NCBI GenBank assembly: GCA_050953085.1 | Contig: JBMNLX010000009.1 | Span: 62,001-126,000, forward strand | DNA: 64,000 nucleotides | Direction: 5' to 3' | Origin: UBA3946 sp002385755 | Lineage (GTDB): Bacteria; Bacillota_I; Bacilli_A; ML615J-28; CAG-698 | Shown: positions 41,437 through 50,233 of the stretch, one piece after another | Layout of the letters: every line of letters begins with the position of its first letter | Numbering within the stretch: position 1 is the stretch's first letter | Made by a program: the position numbers and the translations under genes | Notes under the pieces: model-generated | What the model saw: the letters and a program-made list of their open reading frames with translations, nothing else | Told to the model about the DNA's origin: nothing | Database searches by the model: none

Positions 41437-42906
41437 ATGAAAAAAATTTTCTTTGTTTTCTTCTTTGCTTTACTTTTGTTCGTTTTCGTCGGTTGCGGCG
41501 GCCATAATTACGGCAGTTATAATTATCCGATGGTAGTCGATCCCGACGCGCTTGGCGAGAGTTATTTGGACATAACGGAAAACCCGTTCGTGTCCGCCCA
41601 AGAACAAAGCACTTCAGCCTTCGCCTTGGATACCTCGACGGCGGGTTACGCCAATATCCGGCGGATGATTAACCAGGGAACGACTGTCCCGAAAAGCGCC
41701 GTGAAGATTGAGGAAATGGTCAATTATTTCAAATACGACTATCCCGCGCCCGCCCCGGGCGACGGCGTTGGCGTTTCCGCGGAGATTATCGATTGTCCCT
41801 GGACCCCGGGAAATAAACTATTGACGATCGGGGTCAAGGCCGAGCCGCTTGAGATAATTTCGCCTCGGAAAAACAATCTCGTCTTTTTGCTTGACGTTAG
41901 CGGGTCGATGGCGGCTCCTAATAAATTGCCATTGATGCAAGACGCGTTTAAGTTGTTCCTCGAGACGCTTGATGACGATGACACGATATCGGTCGTGACT
42001 TATGCGAGCGGCGTCTCCGTCCGCCTTAACGGCGCGAAGGGATTTGAGAAAAAGATGATCGCCAATATTATCGAGGATCTCACCGCCGAAGGCGCAACGG
42101 CGGGCTCCAAGGGCCTGCAAACGGCCTACGCGGTCGCGGCCCAAAACTTTATCGAAGGCGGGAATAATAGAATCATTCTCGGAACCGACGGCGACTTCAA
42201 TGTCGGCATCAGCAATAACAAAAAGCTGGAAGAATTCATAACGGAAAAGAGAAAAAGCGGCGTCTATATATCCGTCTTGGGTTTCGGTACGGGTAATCTC
42301 AAAGACGATAAACTCGAGATCATCACCCAAAACGGCAACGGTAAATACTCCTACATTGACTCGATAAACGAAGCGCGGAAAGTGTTGGTCGAGGAAATCG
42401 GCGGGACTCTTAACGTCGTCGCCAAGGACGCCAAGGCGCAGGTCACCTTTAACCCGCGTTACGTGAAGGAATACCGCCTGCTCGGGTATGAGAATAAACT
42501 CTTGACCGACGAGGAATTCGAGGACGAGGCGACGGACGCCGGCGAAATCGGCGCCGGTCATGTCGCGACCGCCGTTTACGAGCTCGTTCTTAACGATGAC
42601 GAAGGAGTCGAAAGCTCGTTGGGAAATAACTGGCTACAAATCGCGGTGCGCTTTAAATCGCCCGAGGACGATAGCCCCGGGGAAGTGGTTCTCCCGGTAA
42701 ACGAAAGCCATGAAAAAAGCGCCCCCTCGGAAGACGCCTTGTTTATCAGCGGCGTAATCGAATTCGCCTTGCTCTTGCGCGATTCGGAGTATAAGGGCAA
42801 CGCCTCGCGCCAGGCGATTATCGCCCGGCTTTCGGAGCTAAACTCGGTCGAAAACGACGAGTATAAAAAAGAATTCCTTGAGCTTGTGGAAAAATATAAT
42901 AAATGA
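41437..42906 (+). CDS. vWA-domain lipoprotein (YfbK-like)
   Basis: 489 residues. Lipoprotein signal MKKIFFVFFFALLLFVFVGC (Cys20). After a segment (DTSTAGYANIRRMINQG) typical of the YfbK family comes a von Willebrand factor A domain with a complete MIDAS start DVSGSM (153-158), later T/D residues (EGATAG, GTDGDFNVG), and a C-terminal DUF3520-type region. It should sit on the outer face of the membrane and bind a metal-coordinated partner. Family function is unknown. It is monocistronic with its own promoter and terminator. Confidence 0.88.
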   Translation: MKKIFFVFFFALLLFVFVGCGGHNYGSYNYPMVVDPDALGESYLDITENPFVSAQEQSTSAFALDTSTAGYANIRRMINQGTTVPKSAVKIEEMVNYFKYDYPAPAPGDGVGVSAEIIDCPWTPGNKLLTIGVKAEPLEIISPRKNNLVFLLDVSGSMAAPNKLPLMQDAFKLFLETLDDDDTISVVTYASGVSVRLNGAKGFEKKMIANIIEDLTAEGATAGSKGLQTAYAVAAQNFIEGGNNRIILGTDGDFNVGISNNKKLEEFITEKRKSGVYISVLGFGTGNLKDDKLEIITQNGNGKYSYIDSINEARKVLVEEIGGTLNVVAKDAKAQVTFNPRYVKEYRLLGYENKLLTDEEFEDEATDAGEIGAGHVATAVYELVLNDDEGVESSLGNNWLQIAVRFKSPEDDSPGEVVLPVNESHEKSAPSEDALFISGVIEFALLLRDSEYKGNASRQAIIARLSELNSVENDEYKKEFLELVEKYNK

Positions 42907-42914
42907 TTGGAATC

Positions 42915-42944
42915 AACCCCGGGCATATTCCGGGGTTTCTTTTT
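42915..42944 (+). terminator. Terminator of the vWA gene
   Basis: AACCCCGG/CCGGGGTT stem followed by TCTTTTT. Confidence 0.85.
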
Positions 42945-42951
42945 AATTCGC

Positions 42952-42981
42952 TTGATTTAAAGGCTTGACATTTAGTATAAT
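42952..42981 (+). promoter_or_regulatory. Promoter of the SDR-chromate transporter unit
   Basis: TTGATT (42952-42957), 18 bases, TATAAT (42976-42981). Confidence 0.6.
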
Positions 42982-42999
42982 GTATAAAGGTGATTAATA

Positions 43000-43788
43000 A
43001 TGAAAGATAAAACAATCGTAATTACCGGGGCGTCGTCGGGAATCGGTTTGGTGACCGGCGAGTACCTGGCTGCTAAGGGTTATAAAGTGTACGGACTATC
43101 CCGACGGGCGGCGGAAGACTCCCCGATCAACTTTATCGCCTGTGACGTGACCGATAAAGCCCAGGTCGCGGCCGCGTTTGAGAAAATCGGCGATGACATT
43201 TACGCGGTTATCAATAACGCCGGCATCGGTATCGGCGGTCCGGTGGAATATGCTTCCCCCGAAGACGTTCAAAGAATAATCGACGTCAACATAATCGGTA
43301 TCGTAAACGTCTGCCAGGCGGCGATCCCGCGGTTAAGAAAAAGCAAAGGAAAAATAATCAATATCGGGAGCGTCGCCGGGGATTTGATTATTCCTTTTCA
43401 GACCTTTTATTCGTTAACCAAAGCCGCGGCGCATGTTTTGACGCAAGGTTTGGCGATGGAATTAAAGCCCTTCGGCATTAAGGCGACGACGGTGCTGCCC
43501 GGCGACACGAAAACTTCGTTTACCGCCAACCGCCGCACCAATCTCGCCGGCGACGAAGTATATAAAGACCGGATCGAAAGGTCGATCGCGAGGATGGAGA
43601 AGGACGAGCAGTCCGGGAAAGACCCGGTTACCGTGGCCCGCGTGATTTATAAAGTTTTAAAAAGGCGCAGGCCTCCCCTGAAGGTTACCGTCGGTTTCGA
43701 ATATAAACTGCTGGTCTTTTTGAACCGCCTTCTCCCGCAAAAACTCGTGAACGGCATCATCTACCGCCTGTACGGGGGCGAAAAATAG
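43000..43788 (+). CDS. Short-chain dehydrogenase/reductase
   Basis: A 262-residue classical SDR: cofactor motif TGASSGIG (9-16), DVTD, NNAGIG, NIGSVAG (catalytic Ser region), and YSLTK (catalytic Tyr and Lys). The basic pair after the first strand (LSRR) favours NADP(H). The substrate is not predictable. It overlaps the first chromate-transporter gene by one base (TAGTG), so the three genes are co-translated, although a functional link is not obvious. Confidence 0.88.
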   Translation: MKDKTIVITGASSGIGLVTGEYLAAKGYKVYGLSRRAAEDSPINFIACDVTDKAQVAAAFEKIGDDIYAVINNAGIGIGGPVEYASPEDVQRIIDVNIIGIVNVCQAAIPRLRKSKGKIINIGSVAGDLIIPFQTFYSLTKAAAHVLTQGLAMELKPFGIKATTVLPGDTKTSFTANRRTNLAGDEVYKDRIERSIARMEKDEQSGKDPVTVARVIYKVLKRRRPPLKVTVGFEYKLLVFLNRLLPQKLVNGIIYRLYGGEK

Positions 43789-44345
43789 TGAAGAAACTTC
43801 TCGAACTTTTCTTGACCTTTCTTAAAATCGGGGCTTTTACATTCGGCGGCGGTTACGCCATGATACCCTTGATTCAGCACGAGATCGTGGAGAAGAAAAA
43901 GTGGCTTACCGACGACGAGATGATCGATATGCTCACAATCGCCGAGTCGACGCCCGGCGTCATCGCCGTCAACTCCGCGACATTCGTCGGATATAAAATC
44001 GGCGGACTCGCGGGCTCGGCGCTCGCGACGCTGGCCGTTGTTTTGCCGGCGTTTTTAGTTATTACTTTGATCGCTCTTTTCGTCGAAAGATTCATGGATA
44101 TTTCTTATGTCGTTAATTTGTTTAAAGGCTTAAGAGCGGGCGTCACGGTGTTGATTTTTCACGCCGCCTTAAAAATTTTTAAGAAAACGCCGAAAACGGC
44201 GATCGCCTACTTTCTCTTAGCCCTTGCTTTTTTCATGAGCTGTTTTGTCGAGTTCCGTTATCTAACCATTTCCTTGATCGCTTTTGGGTTAATTGTCGGG
44301 CTCGCCTCGCAAATGATTAAGCATCGGGAAAGGGAGGGGCGATAA
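43788..44345 (+). CDS. Chromate transporter family protein, first half
   Basis: A 185-residue CHR-domain protein with about five or six helices: LKIGAFTFGGGYAMIPLIQ, then WLTDDEMIDMLTIAESTPG, the family signature. Short single-domain ChrA proteins come as tandem pairs that work together, and the next gene is the partner. The start is GTG 43788 inside the SDR stop. Named for chromate efflux, but many members in anaerobes have other anion substrates; none can be assigned here. Confidence 0.88.
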   Translation: MKKLLELFLTFLKIGAFTFGGGYAMIPLIQHEIVEKKKWLTDDEMIDMLTIAESTPGVIAVNSATFVGYKIGGLAGSALATLAVVLPAFLVITLIALFVERFMDISYVVNLFKGLRAGVTVLIFHAALKIFKKTPKTAIAYFLLALAFFMSCFVEFRYLTISLIAFGLIVGLASQMIKHREREGR

Positions 44346-44899
44346 TGATATATCTGGAACTCTTTTTTGTATTCTTTACTATCGGCCTTTTTACGCTGGG
44401 CGGCGGCTACGCGATGATTCCGATGATCGAGGAACAAGTTATCGCGCGCGGCTGGATCACCCAAGAGGAGTTAATTAATTTTATCGGCATTTCCGAGTCG
44501 ACGCCGGGACCGTTCGCCGTGAATATGGCGACTTTTATCGGCCAGACTCAGGGAGGCGTTTTGGGGTCGGCCGTCGCGACGCTGGGCGTCGTTTTGCCTT
44601 CCTTTATCATTATTTATGTGATCGCCCGTTTCCTGCATGATTTTCTGAAATATAAAAAGGCGAGGTGGGCTCTGGACGGCGTTAAGCCGGTTATCGTCGG
44701 GTTGCTGTTCGCGGTGGTGTTAAAACTTGTAAACAACAACATCCTGGGCGGAGCTTATGACTTTAACAACATTGATTATATAGGCCTCGCGATAATGGTT
44801 TTGATGTTTTCGCTCAAGGCGATTTATAAAAAAATCAGCCCGGTATTCTTAATAATTATTTCCGCGTTGCTGGGATTAGTATTGTATCAGTTCTTCTAA
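44345..44899 (+). CDS. Chromate transporter family protein, second half
   Basis: A 184-residue CHR-domain protein: FFTIGLFTLGGGYAMIPMIE, WITQEELINFIGISESTPGP, with the same helix pattern as the previous gene but divergent beyond the signature. The ATG overlaps the upstream stop by one base (TAATG), ensuring a 1:1 pair. A terminator follows. Confidence 0.88.
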   Translation: MIYLELFFVFFTIGLFTLGGGYAMIPMIEEQVIARGWITQEELINFIGISESTPGPFAVNMATFIGQTQGGVLGSAVATLGVVLPSFIIIYVIARFLHDFLKYKKARWALDGVKPVIVGLLFAVVLKLVNNNILGGAYDFNNIDYIGLAIMVLMFSLKAIYKKISPVFLIIISALLGLVLYQFF

Positions 44900-44900
44900 A

Positions 44901-44930
44901 AAACAAGCGGTTTTACGCTTGTTTTTTTGT
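44901..44930 (+). terminator. Terminator after the chromate-transporter pair
   Basis: AAACAAGCG/CGCTTGTTT stem followed by a T-run. Confidence 0.88.
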
Positions 44931-44966
44931 ATAATTTTTCTTTGGCAGGCTAATAATAGAATAATC

Positions 44967-44993
44967 TTAGCACTTATCACTTGACAGTGCTAA
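44967..44993 (+). promoter_or_regulatory. CIRCE operator (HrcA site) before htpG
   Basis: TTAGCACTT-N9-CAGTGCTAA. Each arm matches the CIRCE consensus TTAGCACTC-N9-GAGTGCTAA at 8 of 9 positions. It covers the -35 box. Confidence 0.85.
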
Positions 44994-45010
44994 CGGAATG
45001 GTAGTATAAT
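44981..45010 (+). promoter_or_regulatory. Promoter of htpG
   Basis: TTGACA (44981-44986), 18 bases, TATAAT (45005-45010). The perfect -35 lies in the spacer and right arm of CIRCE. Confidence 0.85.
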
Positions 45011-45049
45011 AGTATTGATATCATGTATTAAATATTAGGAGGTTAGTGA

Positions 45050-46966
45050 ATGGCTGAAGTTAGAGAATTTAAAACCGAATCCAAACGGCTTTTGGATTTA
45101 ATGATTAATTCGATTTACACGAACCGGGAGATTTTTCTCCGCGAACTAATATCAAACGCTTCGGACGCGATCGACCGCTATCATTACCTGTCGCTCTCCG
45201 ACGAGCGCTTGCCGAAGACTCTTGATTATGAGATCTTCATCGCCATCGATAAGAAGAAAAGAACCTTAAGCATTACCGACAACGGCATCGGCATGACTTA
45301 TGACGAGCTGATTGAGAGCCTGGGGACGATAGCGAAAAGCGGCTCGCTTGATTTTATGCAGAAACTGAAGAATAAAACCGACAAGGAGACGATCGAGATT
45401 ATCGGCCAGTTCGGCGTCGGCTTTTATTCCGCTTTCATGGTCGCCAAAAAGGTCGAGGTAAGGACGAAGTCCCCGTTCAGCGAGGAAGGCTATATTTTCG
45501 CGTCCGCGGGCGCCGAAACATACGAGATCGAAAAAGCCGAGGCGCTTCCGACGGGGACGACGGTCACGCTTTATTTACGGAAGAACTCGAAGGAAGAAAA
45601 TTACGACGAGTTTCTGGAAGAGTATAATATCAGGCGCCTCGTCAAGAAATATTCCGATTACATCCGCCACCCGATCCGGATGAAAGTGAAAAAGTCGGTC
45701 CCGAAGCTTGACGACGATGGCAAACCGACCGACAAATACGAGGAGATCGAGGAGATCGAGACCCTTAACTCGATGACGCCGATTTGGAAAAGAAGAAAAT
45801 CGGACGTTACCGATGAGGAACTTAACGATTTTTATAAGCAAAAATACTTTGACGCGAGCGACCCGATCGCGACGATCTTCATCAATGTCGAGGGCGCCGT
45901 GAATTATACCGCGCTCGTTTATATCCCGAAAAAGCCGCCTTATGACTTGTATTCGGAACATTACGAAAAAGGCCTGCAGCTTTATTCCAAAGGCGTATTC
46001 ATCATGGAGAAATGCAAAGAACTCGTTCCGGACTACTTGCGGTTTATCAAAGGACTCGTAGATTCCAGCGATTTCTCCCTAAACATCAGCCGCGAGATTC
46101 TCCAGCAAAGCCGGGAACTCGAGAAGATTGCGGAAAACGTGGAGAAGAAAATCGTCGGCCGTCTTAAGGATATGCTTAAAAACGACCGAGAAAAATACAA
46201 GGAGTTTTGGGAAGCTTACGGCGTGAACATAAAATTCGGTGTTTACGACCGTTTTGGGTTAAAGAAAGATTTGCTTAAGGATTTGTTGATTTTCCGTTCG
46301 GTTAACCAAGACGACTACATTACCTTGAAAGAATACGTCGACGCGATGCCGAAAGAACAGGAATATATTTATTACGCGTCCGGGAAAACAAAAGAACAAG
46401 TTTTATCCATGCCGCAAATGGATATCGTTAAGAAACAAGGCTATGATGTCTTGATTTTAACCGATGATATCGACGAGTTCGCGATGCAAATGCTCTTTGA
46501 GTATGAAAAGAAAAAAGTGAAATCGGTCAACCAGGGCGAGTTGGACCTGCTTTCCAAGGAAGACGAGAAAAAACTTGAGGAGCTCGCCGAGGATAAAAAG
46601 TCGCTTTTGGAGAAAATGAAGGAGATTCTCAAAGATAAAGTAACCAACGTCGTTTTTTCAAAGCGGTTAACGGAATCGCCGGTCTGCCTGGTGAGCGAGG
46701 ACGGAATATCGCTCGAGATGGAGAAAGTGATCGCCAACCTGCCCAGCCAGGATAAACCGAAGGCATCGAAGGTGCTTGAGATCAATCCCAAACACCCGCT
46801 GTTTACGGCGCTTGAAAACCTTTATAACGACAATGACCCGATGTTTGAAGAGTTCGCGGAACTCCTGTATTCCCAGGCTTTGTTAATCGAGGGGTTTCCG
46901 CTTAAAAACCCGGCGGAATTTTCTCGCAAGGTTAGCGAATTGATGATAAAAGCGGCGAAATATTAA
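45050..46966 (+). CDS. htpG: HtpG (Hsp90) chaperone
   Basis: A 638-residue bacterial Hsp90. The N-terminal GHKL ATPase has NREIFLRELISNASDAIDR, TDNGIGMT and GQFGVGFYSAFMVA; the middle domain has RGVxD-equivalent KGLVDSSDFSLNISREILQQ; the dimerisation domain completes it. Length fits the family. Cytosolic ATP-dependent chaperone. TAGGAGG precedes ATG 45050. The CIRCE element indicates control by HrcA, as for groESL and dnaK, rather than the separate htpG control known in Bacillus subtilis. Confidence 0.97.
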   Translation: MAEVREFKTESKRLLDLMINSIYTNREIFLRELISNASDAIDRYHYLSLSDERLPKTLDYEIFIAIDKKKRTLSITDNGIGMTYDELIESLGTIAKSGSLDFMQKLKNKTDKETIEIIGQFGVGFYSAFMVAKKVEVRTKSPFSEEGYIFASAGAETYEIEKAEALPTGTTVTLYLRKNSKEENYDEFLEEYNIRRLVKKYSDYIRHPIRMKVKKSVPKLDDDGKPTDKYEEIEEIETLNSMTPIWKRRKSDVTDEELNDFYKQKYFDASDPIATIFINVEGAVNYTALVYIPKKPPYDLYSEHYEKGLQLYSKGVFIMEKCKELVPDYLRFIKGLVDSSDFSLNISREILQQSRELEKIAENVEKKIVGRLKDMLKNDREKYKEFWEAYGVNIKFGVYDRFGLKKDLLKDLLIFRSVNQDDYITLKEYVDAMPKEQEYIYYASGKTKEQVLSMPQMDIVKKQGYDVLILTDDIDEFAMQMLFEYEKKKVKSVNQGELDLLSKEDEKKLEELAEDKKSLLEKMKEILKDKVTNVVFSKRLTESPVCLVSEDGISLEMEKVIANLPSQDKPKASKVLEINPKHPLFTALENLYNDNDPMFEEFAELLYSQALLIEGFPLKNPAEFSRKVSELMIKAAKY

Positions 46967-46968
46967 TA

Positions 46969-46994
46969 AAACCCCGCCAAAAGCGGGGTTTTTT
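46969..46994 (+). terminator. Terminator of htpG
   Basis: AAACCCCGC/GCGGGGTTT stem with T-run. Confidence 0.9.
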
Positions 46995-47005
46995 GCTCTC
47001 AAACC

Positions 47006-47034
47006 TTTACACGCCAAATTAACGGTGGTATAAT
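47006..47034 (+). promoter_or_regulatory. Promoter of the PIG-L gene
   Basis: TTTACA (47006-47011), 17 bases, TATAAT (47029-47034) with an upstream TGG. Confidence 0.7.
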
Positions 47035-47063
47035 TTTATTGGATAATTTTACTTGGAGGTATT

Positions 47064-47834
47064 ATGAATTTTGAAACTTTAATGTCTCTGGCGCCGCTTC
47101 CGGACCCGATGAAGACAAAAACGGCTCTTTTTATCGGCCCGCATCCCGACGATATAGAATACGGTTCCGGCGCGACCGCGAGAAAATTGGTCGATAGCGG
47201 CGCGGAAGTCCATTTTTTAATAGTCACGGACGGGGGCTCGGGATCGAGAGACCCGGAAATGACGGTTGAAAGATTAAAGGAAATCAGGCTGCGAGAAAGC
47301 AAGGACGCCGCCGCCTTTTTGGGCGTTCACTCCGTGGAGATCCTGCCTTTTCCCGACGGCGGTATCTATCAATTTCACGATATGGTGAAGGCGATCGCCG
47401 AAAAGATGTTAGCAATCCGTCCCGACGGAGTCTTTACAACCGACCCGCTTTTGCCGACGGAAACCCATCCCGATCATCTGAACTGCGGAAGAGCGACGGG
47501 CGCCGCGCTCACGGTCGCCAAATTCCGCTTGTCCATGGAACGTTACGGAATCGAGGGCCAAGAACCGCTTGCGTCGGCCGTTAATCTCTTTTATTATTTC
47601 ACTGACCGGCCCAACGTTATCGTGCCCGTTTCGAAAGCGGACATGGAGGCTAAGTTTAACGCGGTCTTAAGGCACGAAAGCCAAATAGACGAGACTTTCG
47701 AGAAAATAAAACTCTACTTTTACTACAAAGCCAACACTCTCGGACAGAAAATCGGCAGCCTATACGCCGAGGGGTTTTACGGTCTGTCCCCGGAACATCA
47801 ACATTGTTTCATGGAGAATCTATCAAAACACTAG
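47064..47834 (+). CDS. PIG-L family deacetylase (LmbE-like)
   Basis: 256 residues. The zinc/catalytic motif is PHPDDIEYG (26-34), with the second His in ETHPDHLNCG, and a conserved VTDGGSGS loop. PIG-L enzymes remove N-acetyl groups from GlcNAc-type substrates (bacillithiol synthesis, glycolipids, chitobiose). The family does not reveal the substrate; BshB has a similar size, but no bsh partner is nearby. TTGGAGG precedes ATG 47064. Monocistronic. Confidence 0.88.
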   Translation: MNFETLMSLAPLPDPMKTKTALFIGPHPDDIEYGSGATARKLVDSGAEVHFLIVTDGGSGSRDPEMTVERLKEIRLRESKDAAAFLGVHSVEILPFPDGGIYQFHDMVKAIAEKMLAIRPDGVFTTDPLLPTETHPDHLNCGRATGAALTVAKFRLSMERYGIEGQEPLASAVNLFYYFTDRPNVIVPVSKADMEAKFNAVLRHESQIDETFEKIKLYFYYKANTLGQKIGSLYAEGFYGLSPEHQHCFMENLSKH

Positions 47835-47857
47835 TTGCCTAAAGGCAACTTTTTTTA
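47833..47857 (+). terminator. Terminator of the PIG-L gene
   Basis: AGTTGCC/GGCAACT stem with a TAAA loop and seven Ts; overlaps the stop codon. Confidence 0.85.
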
Positions 47858-47861
47858 TAAC

Positions 47862-47891
47862 TTGATAATCGGCATGTTTCCGTTATATAAT
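47862..47891 (+). promoter_or_regulatory. Promoter of thrC-thrB-hom
   Basis: TTGATA (47862-47867), 18 bases, TATAAT (47886-47891). Confidence 0.7.
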
Positions 47892-47915
47892 ATATTCGGT
47901 TTCGGAGGTTATGAT

Positions 47916-49376
47916 ATGTTTCGCAGCACGCGCCAAAACCGCCCCGCAAGCGGAGAGCGGGCAATCGTCGAGGGGATGGACGGAGACGGCGGTTTGTTCG
48001 TTCCGAAAGTCCTTCCCGCCTTGTCTTTAGACGAGCTTTATTCCCTGGATTACCGGGGTCTTTCGTCCCGAATCCTGGGAGCGTATTTCCCCGGGTTTGC
48101 CGAGGAGAAAATAAAAAGGATTGTTTCCGAGGCCTATGACGGTAGGTTTGCCGTTCCCGAGGTCGTCAACCTGCGGGAAGCCGGGGGCGTTTATTTCCTC
48201 GAACTCTTTCACGGGCCCACGCTGGCGTTTAAGGATATCGCCCTTTCCGTTTTGCCAAGCCTGTATATGGAAAGCAAGAAAAAGATGGGAAGCGATAAAG
48301 GAACGCTCTTTCTGACGGCAACTTCGGGGGACACCGGGAGCGCCGCCCTGGCCGCTTTTTCCGGCATGCCCGAGGTCGCATCCGTCGTTTTGTACCCGGA
48401 AAACGGGGTCGGGAGCATCCAGGAATGCCAGATGCTCCGTTATTCCGAAGGGCGATCCTTGGCGGTCGCCTATGACGGGGATTTTGACGCAATCCAGGGT
48501 TTCGTCAAGCGAGTAATGACCGATAAGGATATATTGGGCCGGGATATTGATCTCGCTTCGGCCAATTCGATAAATATCGGCCGGCTTATCCCGCAGGTCG
48601 CGTATTATTTTTATGCCTACGCGCGGCTTGTTTCGGACGGGGCGATAAAGGCGGGGGAAAAAATCAACTTCGTAGTCCCGACCGGCAATTTCGGGAATGT
48701 CTTCGCCGGCTACTTCGCCAGGCGGATGGGACTCCCGGTCGGACGATTAATTTGCGCTTTAAACCGCAACCGGTCCCTGGGAAAGTTATTCAAGACCGGG
48801 CGTTTCCGCCGCCGGAAGCGGCTTATTAAAACAATAACGCCGGCCATGGATATCCTTGTTCCGTCAAATTTGGAGCGGCTTTTGTATTACGCGGCGGGGG
48901 AAGAGAGCGAGGCTGTTTTGGAGTTGACGCGGTCGCTCAGGACGAGGGGCGCTTTCCGGATTCCGGGTCCGGCGCTTGCCGGGATGAACGGATTCGCTTC
49001 CTATTGGGCGAGCGAGAAGGACACGCTTTCCGCCATAAACTACGTTTACTCTCGTCACGGTTATTTGATTGACCCGCACACGGCCGTCGGGTATCACGCG
49101 TACTTACAATACAAGTCGCGCGCGCGTGATAAAACAAAAACCGTTATTCTCGCCACCGCTCATCCGTTTAAATTTCCCGCGACAGTTTTGAAGGCCTTGG
49201 GGAAAGATTGCGATGATGAATTTTTGGGGCTAGAGGTCTTAAGCGGGATAACCGGGATTGAAACGTCCGCTTCCTTAACCGGTTTGGAAAAATACCGGGC
49301 AAGGAAGAGCGTTTGGACCGCGGACTCGGCCGAAAGCAAATTGAAAGCGAGGTTGAAAGCATGCGGATTACGGTAA
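47916..49376 (+). CDS. thrC: Threonine synthase
   Basis: A 486-residue fold-type II PLP enzyme of the long threonine synthase class: RQNRPASGERAIVEGMDGDG near the start, FHGPTLAFKDIALSV with the PLP lysine, ATSGDTGSAALAAF (phosphate loop), SANSINIGRLIPQVAYYF, and VPTGNFGNVFAGYFA. It converts O-phosphohomoserine to threonine. ATG 47916 follows GGAGG (47904-47908); the longer open frame upstream overlaps the previous terminator and is not used. The end overlaps thrB by 16 bases. Confidence 0.94.
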   Translation: MFRSTRQNRPASGERAIVEGMDGDGGLFVPKVLPALSLDELYSLDYRGLSSRILGAYFPGFAEEKIKRIVSEAYDGRFAVPEVVNLREAGGVYFLELFHGPTLAFKDIALSVLPSLYMESKKKMGSDKGTLFLTATSGDTGSAALAAFSGMPEVASVVLYPENGVGSIQECQMLRYSEGRSLAVAYDGDFDAIQGFVKRVMTDKDILGRDIDLASANSINIGRLIPQVAYYFYAYARLVSDGAIKAGEKINFVVPTGNFGNVFAGYFARRMGLPVGRLICALNRNRSLGKLFKTGRFRRRKRLIKTITPAMDILVPSNLERLLYYAAGEESEAVLELTRSLRTRGAFRIPGPALAGMNGFASYWASEKDTLSAINYVYSRHGYLIDPHTAVGYHAYLQYKSRARDKTKTVILATAHPFKFPATVLKALGKDCDDEFLGLEVLSGITGIETSASLTGLEKYRARKSVWTADSAESKLKARLKACGLR

Positions 49377-50233
49377 CGGTGCCCGCTACAAGCGGAAATG
49401 TCGGCCCCGGCTTTGACGCCATGGGTTTGGCTTTGGCGCTTTATAATCAGTTTGAGTTCGAGCCGGCGGAGCGGTGGGAGTTCGTCGGGTTTTCGGAAAA
49501 GTACCGGACGGAAGACAATATGGTGGTTCGGGCGTTTAAAAAAACGTTCGAGGCCGCTAATGTCCCGCCGCGACCTTTCCGCGTCGCCTTGACTCAATGC
49601 ATTCCAATTGCCCGGGGATTGGGGAGCAGCGCTTCCTGTATCGTGGCCGGCGTCACGGCCGCGAATTATTATCTAGAAGGTCGTTTGAGCGCGAGAGAAC
49701 TTTTAAACATCGCGGCGGAAATCGAGGGGCACCCCGATAACGTCGCGGCAGCTTTTCACGGGTCGCTGATTTGCGCTTATGAGCAAAATAACGATTTTTA
49801 TTATGTTAAATACCCGGTTTGCGAAAGTCTCCTTTTTACCGTCGCGATTCCGAATTTCACACTTCCGACCGCGAAGGCTCGCGCGGCGTTGCCGGACGCG
49901 CTTTCCTACGATAAGATAACTTATTCCTTGGCGCGGGCGATAAACATTCCCGACGCCATGGGAAGAGGCGAGATCGACAAATTATTCTTTTTGCTTGATG
50001 ACCGCCTGCACCAACCGTACCGGTTGGCTTTGATTAGCGAAAGTCAGAAGTTCCGGAGTTTTTCCCGGAAACATAAAATCCCGTTTTGGGTAAGCGGCGG
50101 CGGTCCCGCGCTCGTTTTTGTTTCCAAGCAAAATATTGACTATATGCTTCAACATATCCAGCTTGATTTCCGCTGGCAATTCATCACTTTAAAAGTCGAC
50201 CGGGATGGAACGAGAGTGAGGGAAAAACGGTGA
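49361..50233 (+). CDS. thrB: Homoserine kinase
   Basis: A 290-residue GHMP kinase: MRITVTVPATSGNVGPGFDA, then PIARGLGSSASCIVAGVTAA (the ATP phosphate loop) and EGHPDNVAAAFHG. The C-terminal WVSGGGPALVFV is the third GHMP motif. It phosphorylates homoserine for ThrC. GAGG (49349-49352) inside thrC places the start at ATG 49361. It overlaps hom by 4 bases (GTGA), making a tightly coupled operon. Confidence 0.94.
   Translation: MRITVTVPATSGNVGPGFDAMGLALALYNQFEFEPAERWEFVGFSEKYRTEDNMVVRAFKKTFEAANVPPRPFRVALTQCIPIARGLGSSASCIVAGVTAANYYLEGRLSARELLNIAAEIEGHPDNVAAAFHGSLICAYEQNNDFYYVKYPVCESLLFTVAIPNFTLPTAKARAALPDALSYDKITYSLARAINIPDAMGRGEIDKLFFLLDDRLHQPYRLALISESQKFRSFSRKHKIPFWVSGGGPALVFVSKQNIDYMLQHIQLDFRWQFITLKVDRDGTRVREKR

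Noticed and set aside
41818..42561. 247-codon minus-strand frame inside the vWA gene
   Set aside because: Antisense to a gene with intact lipobox and MIDAS; no promoter or ribosome site.
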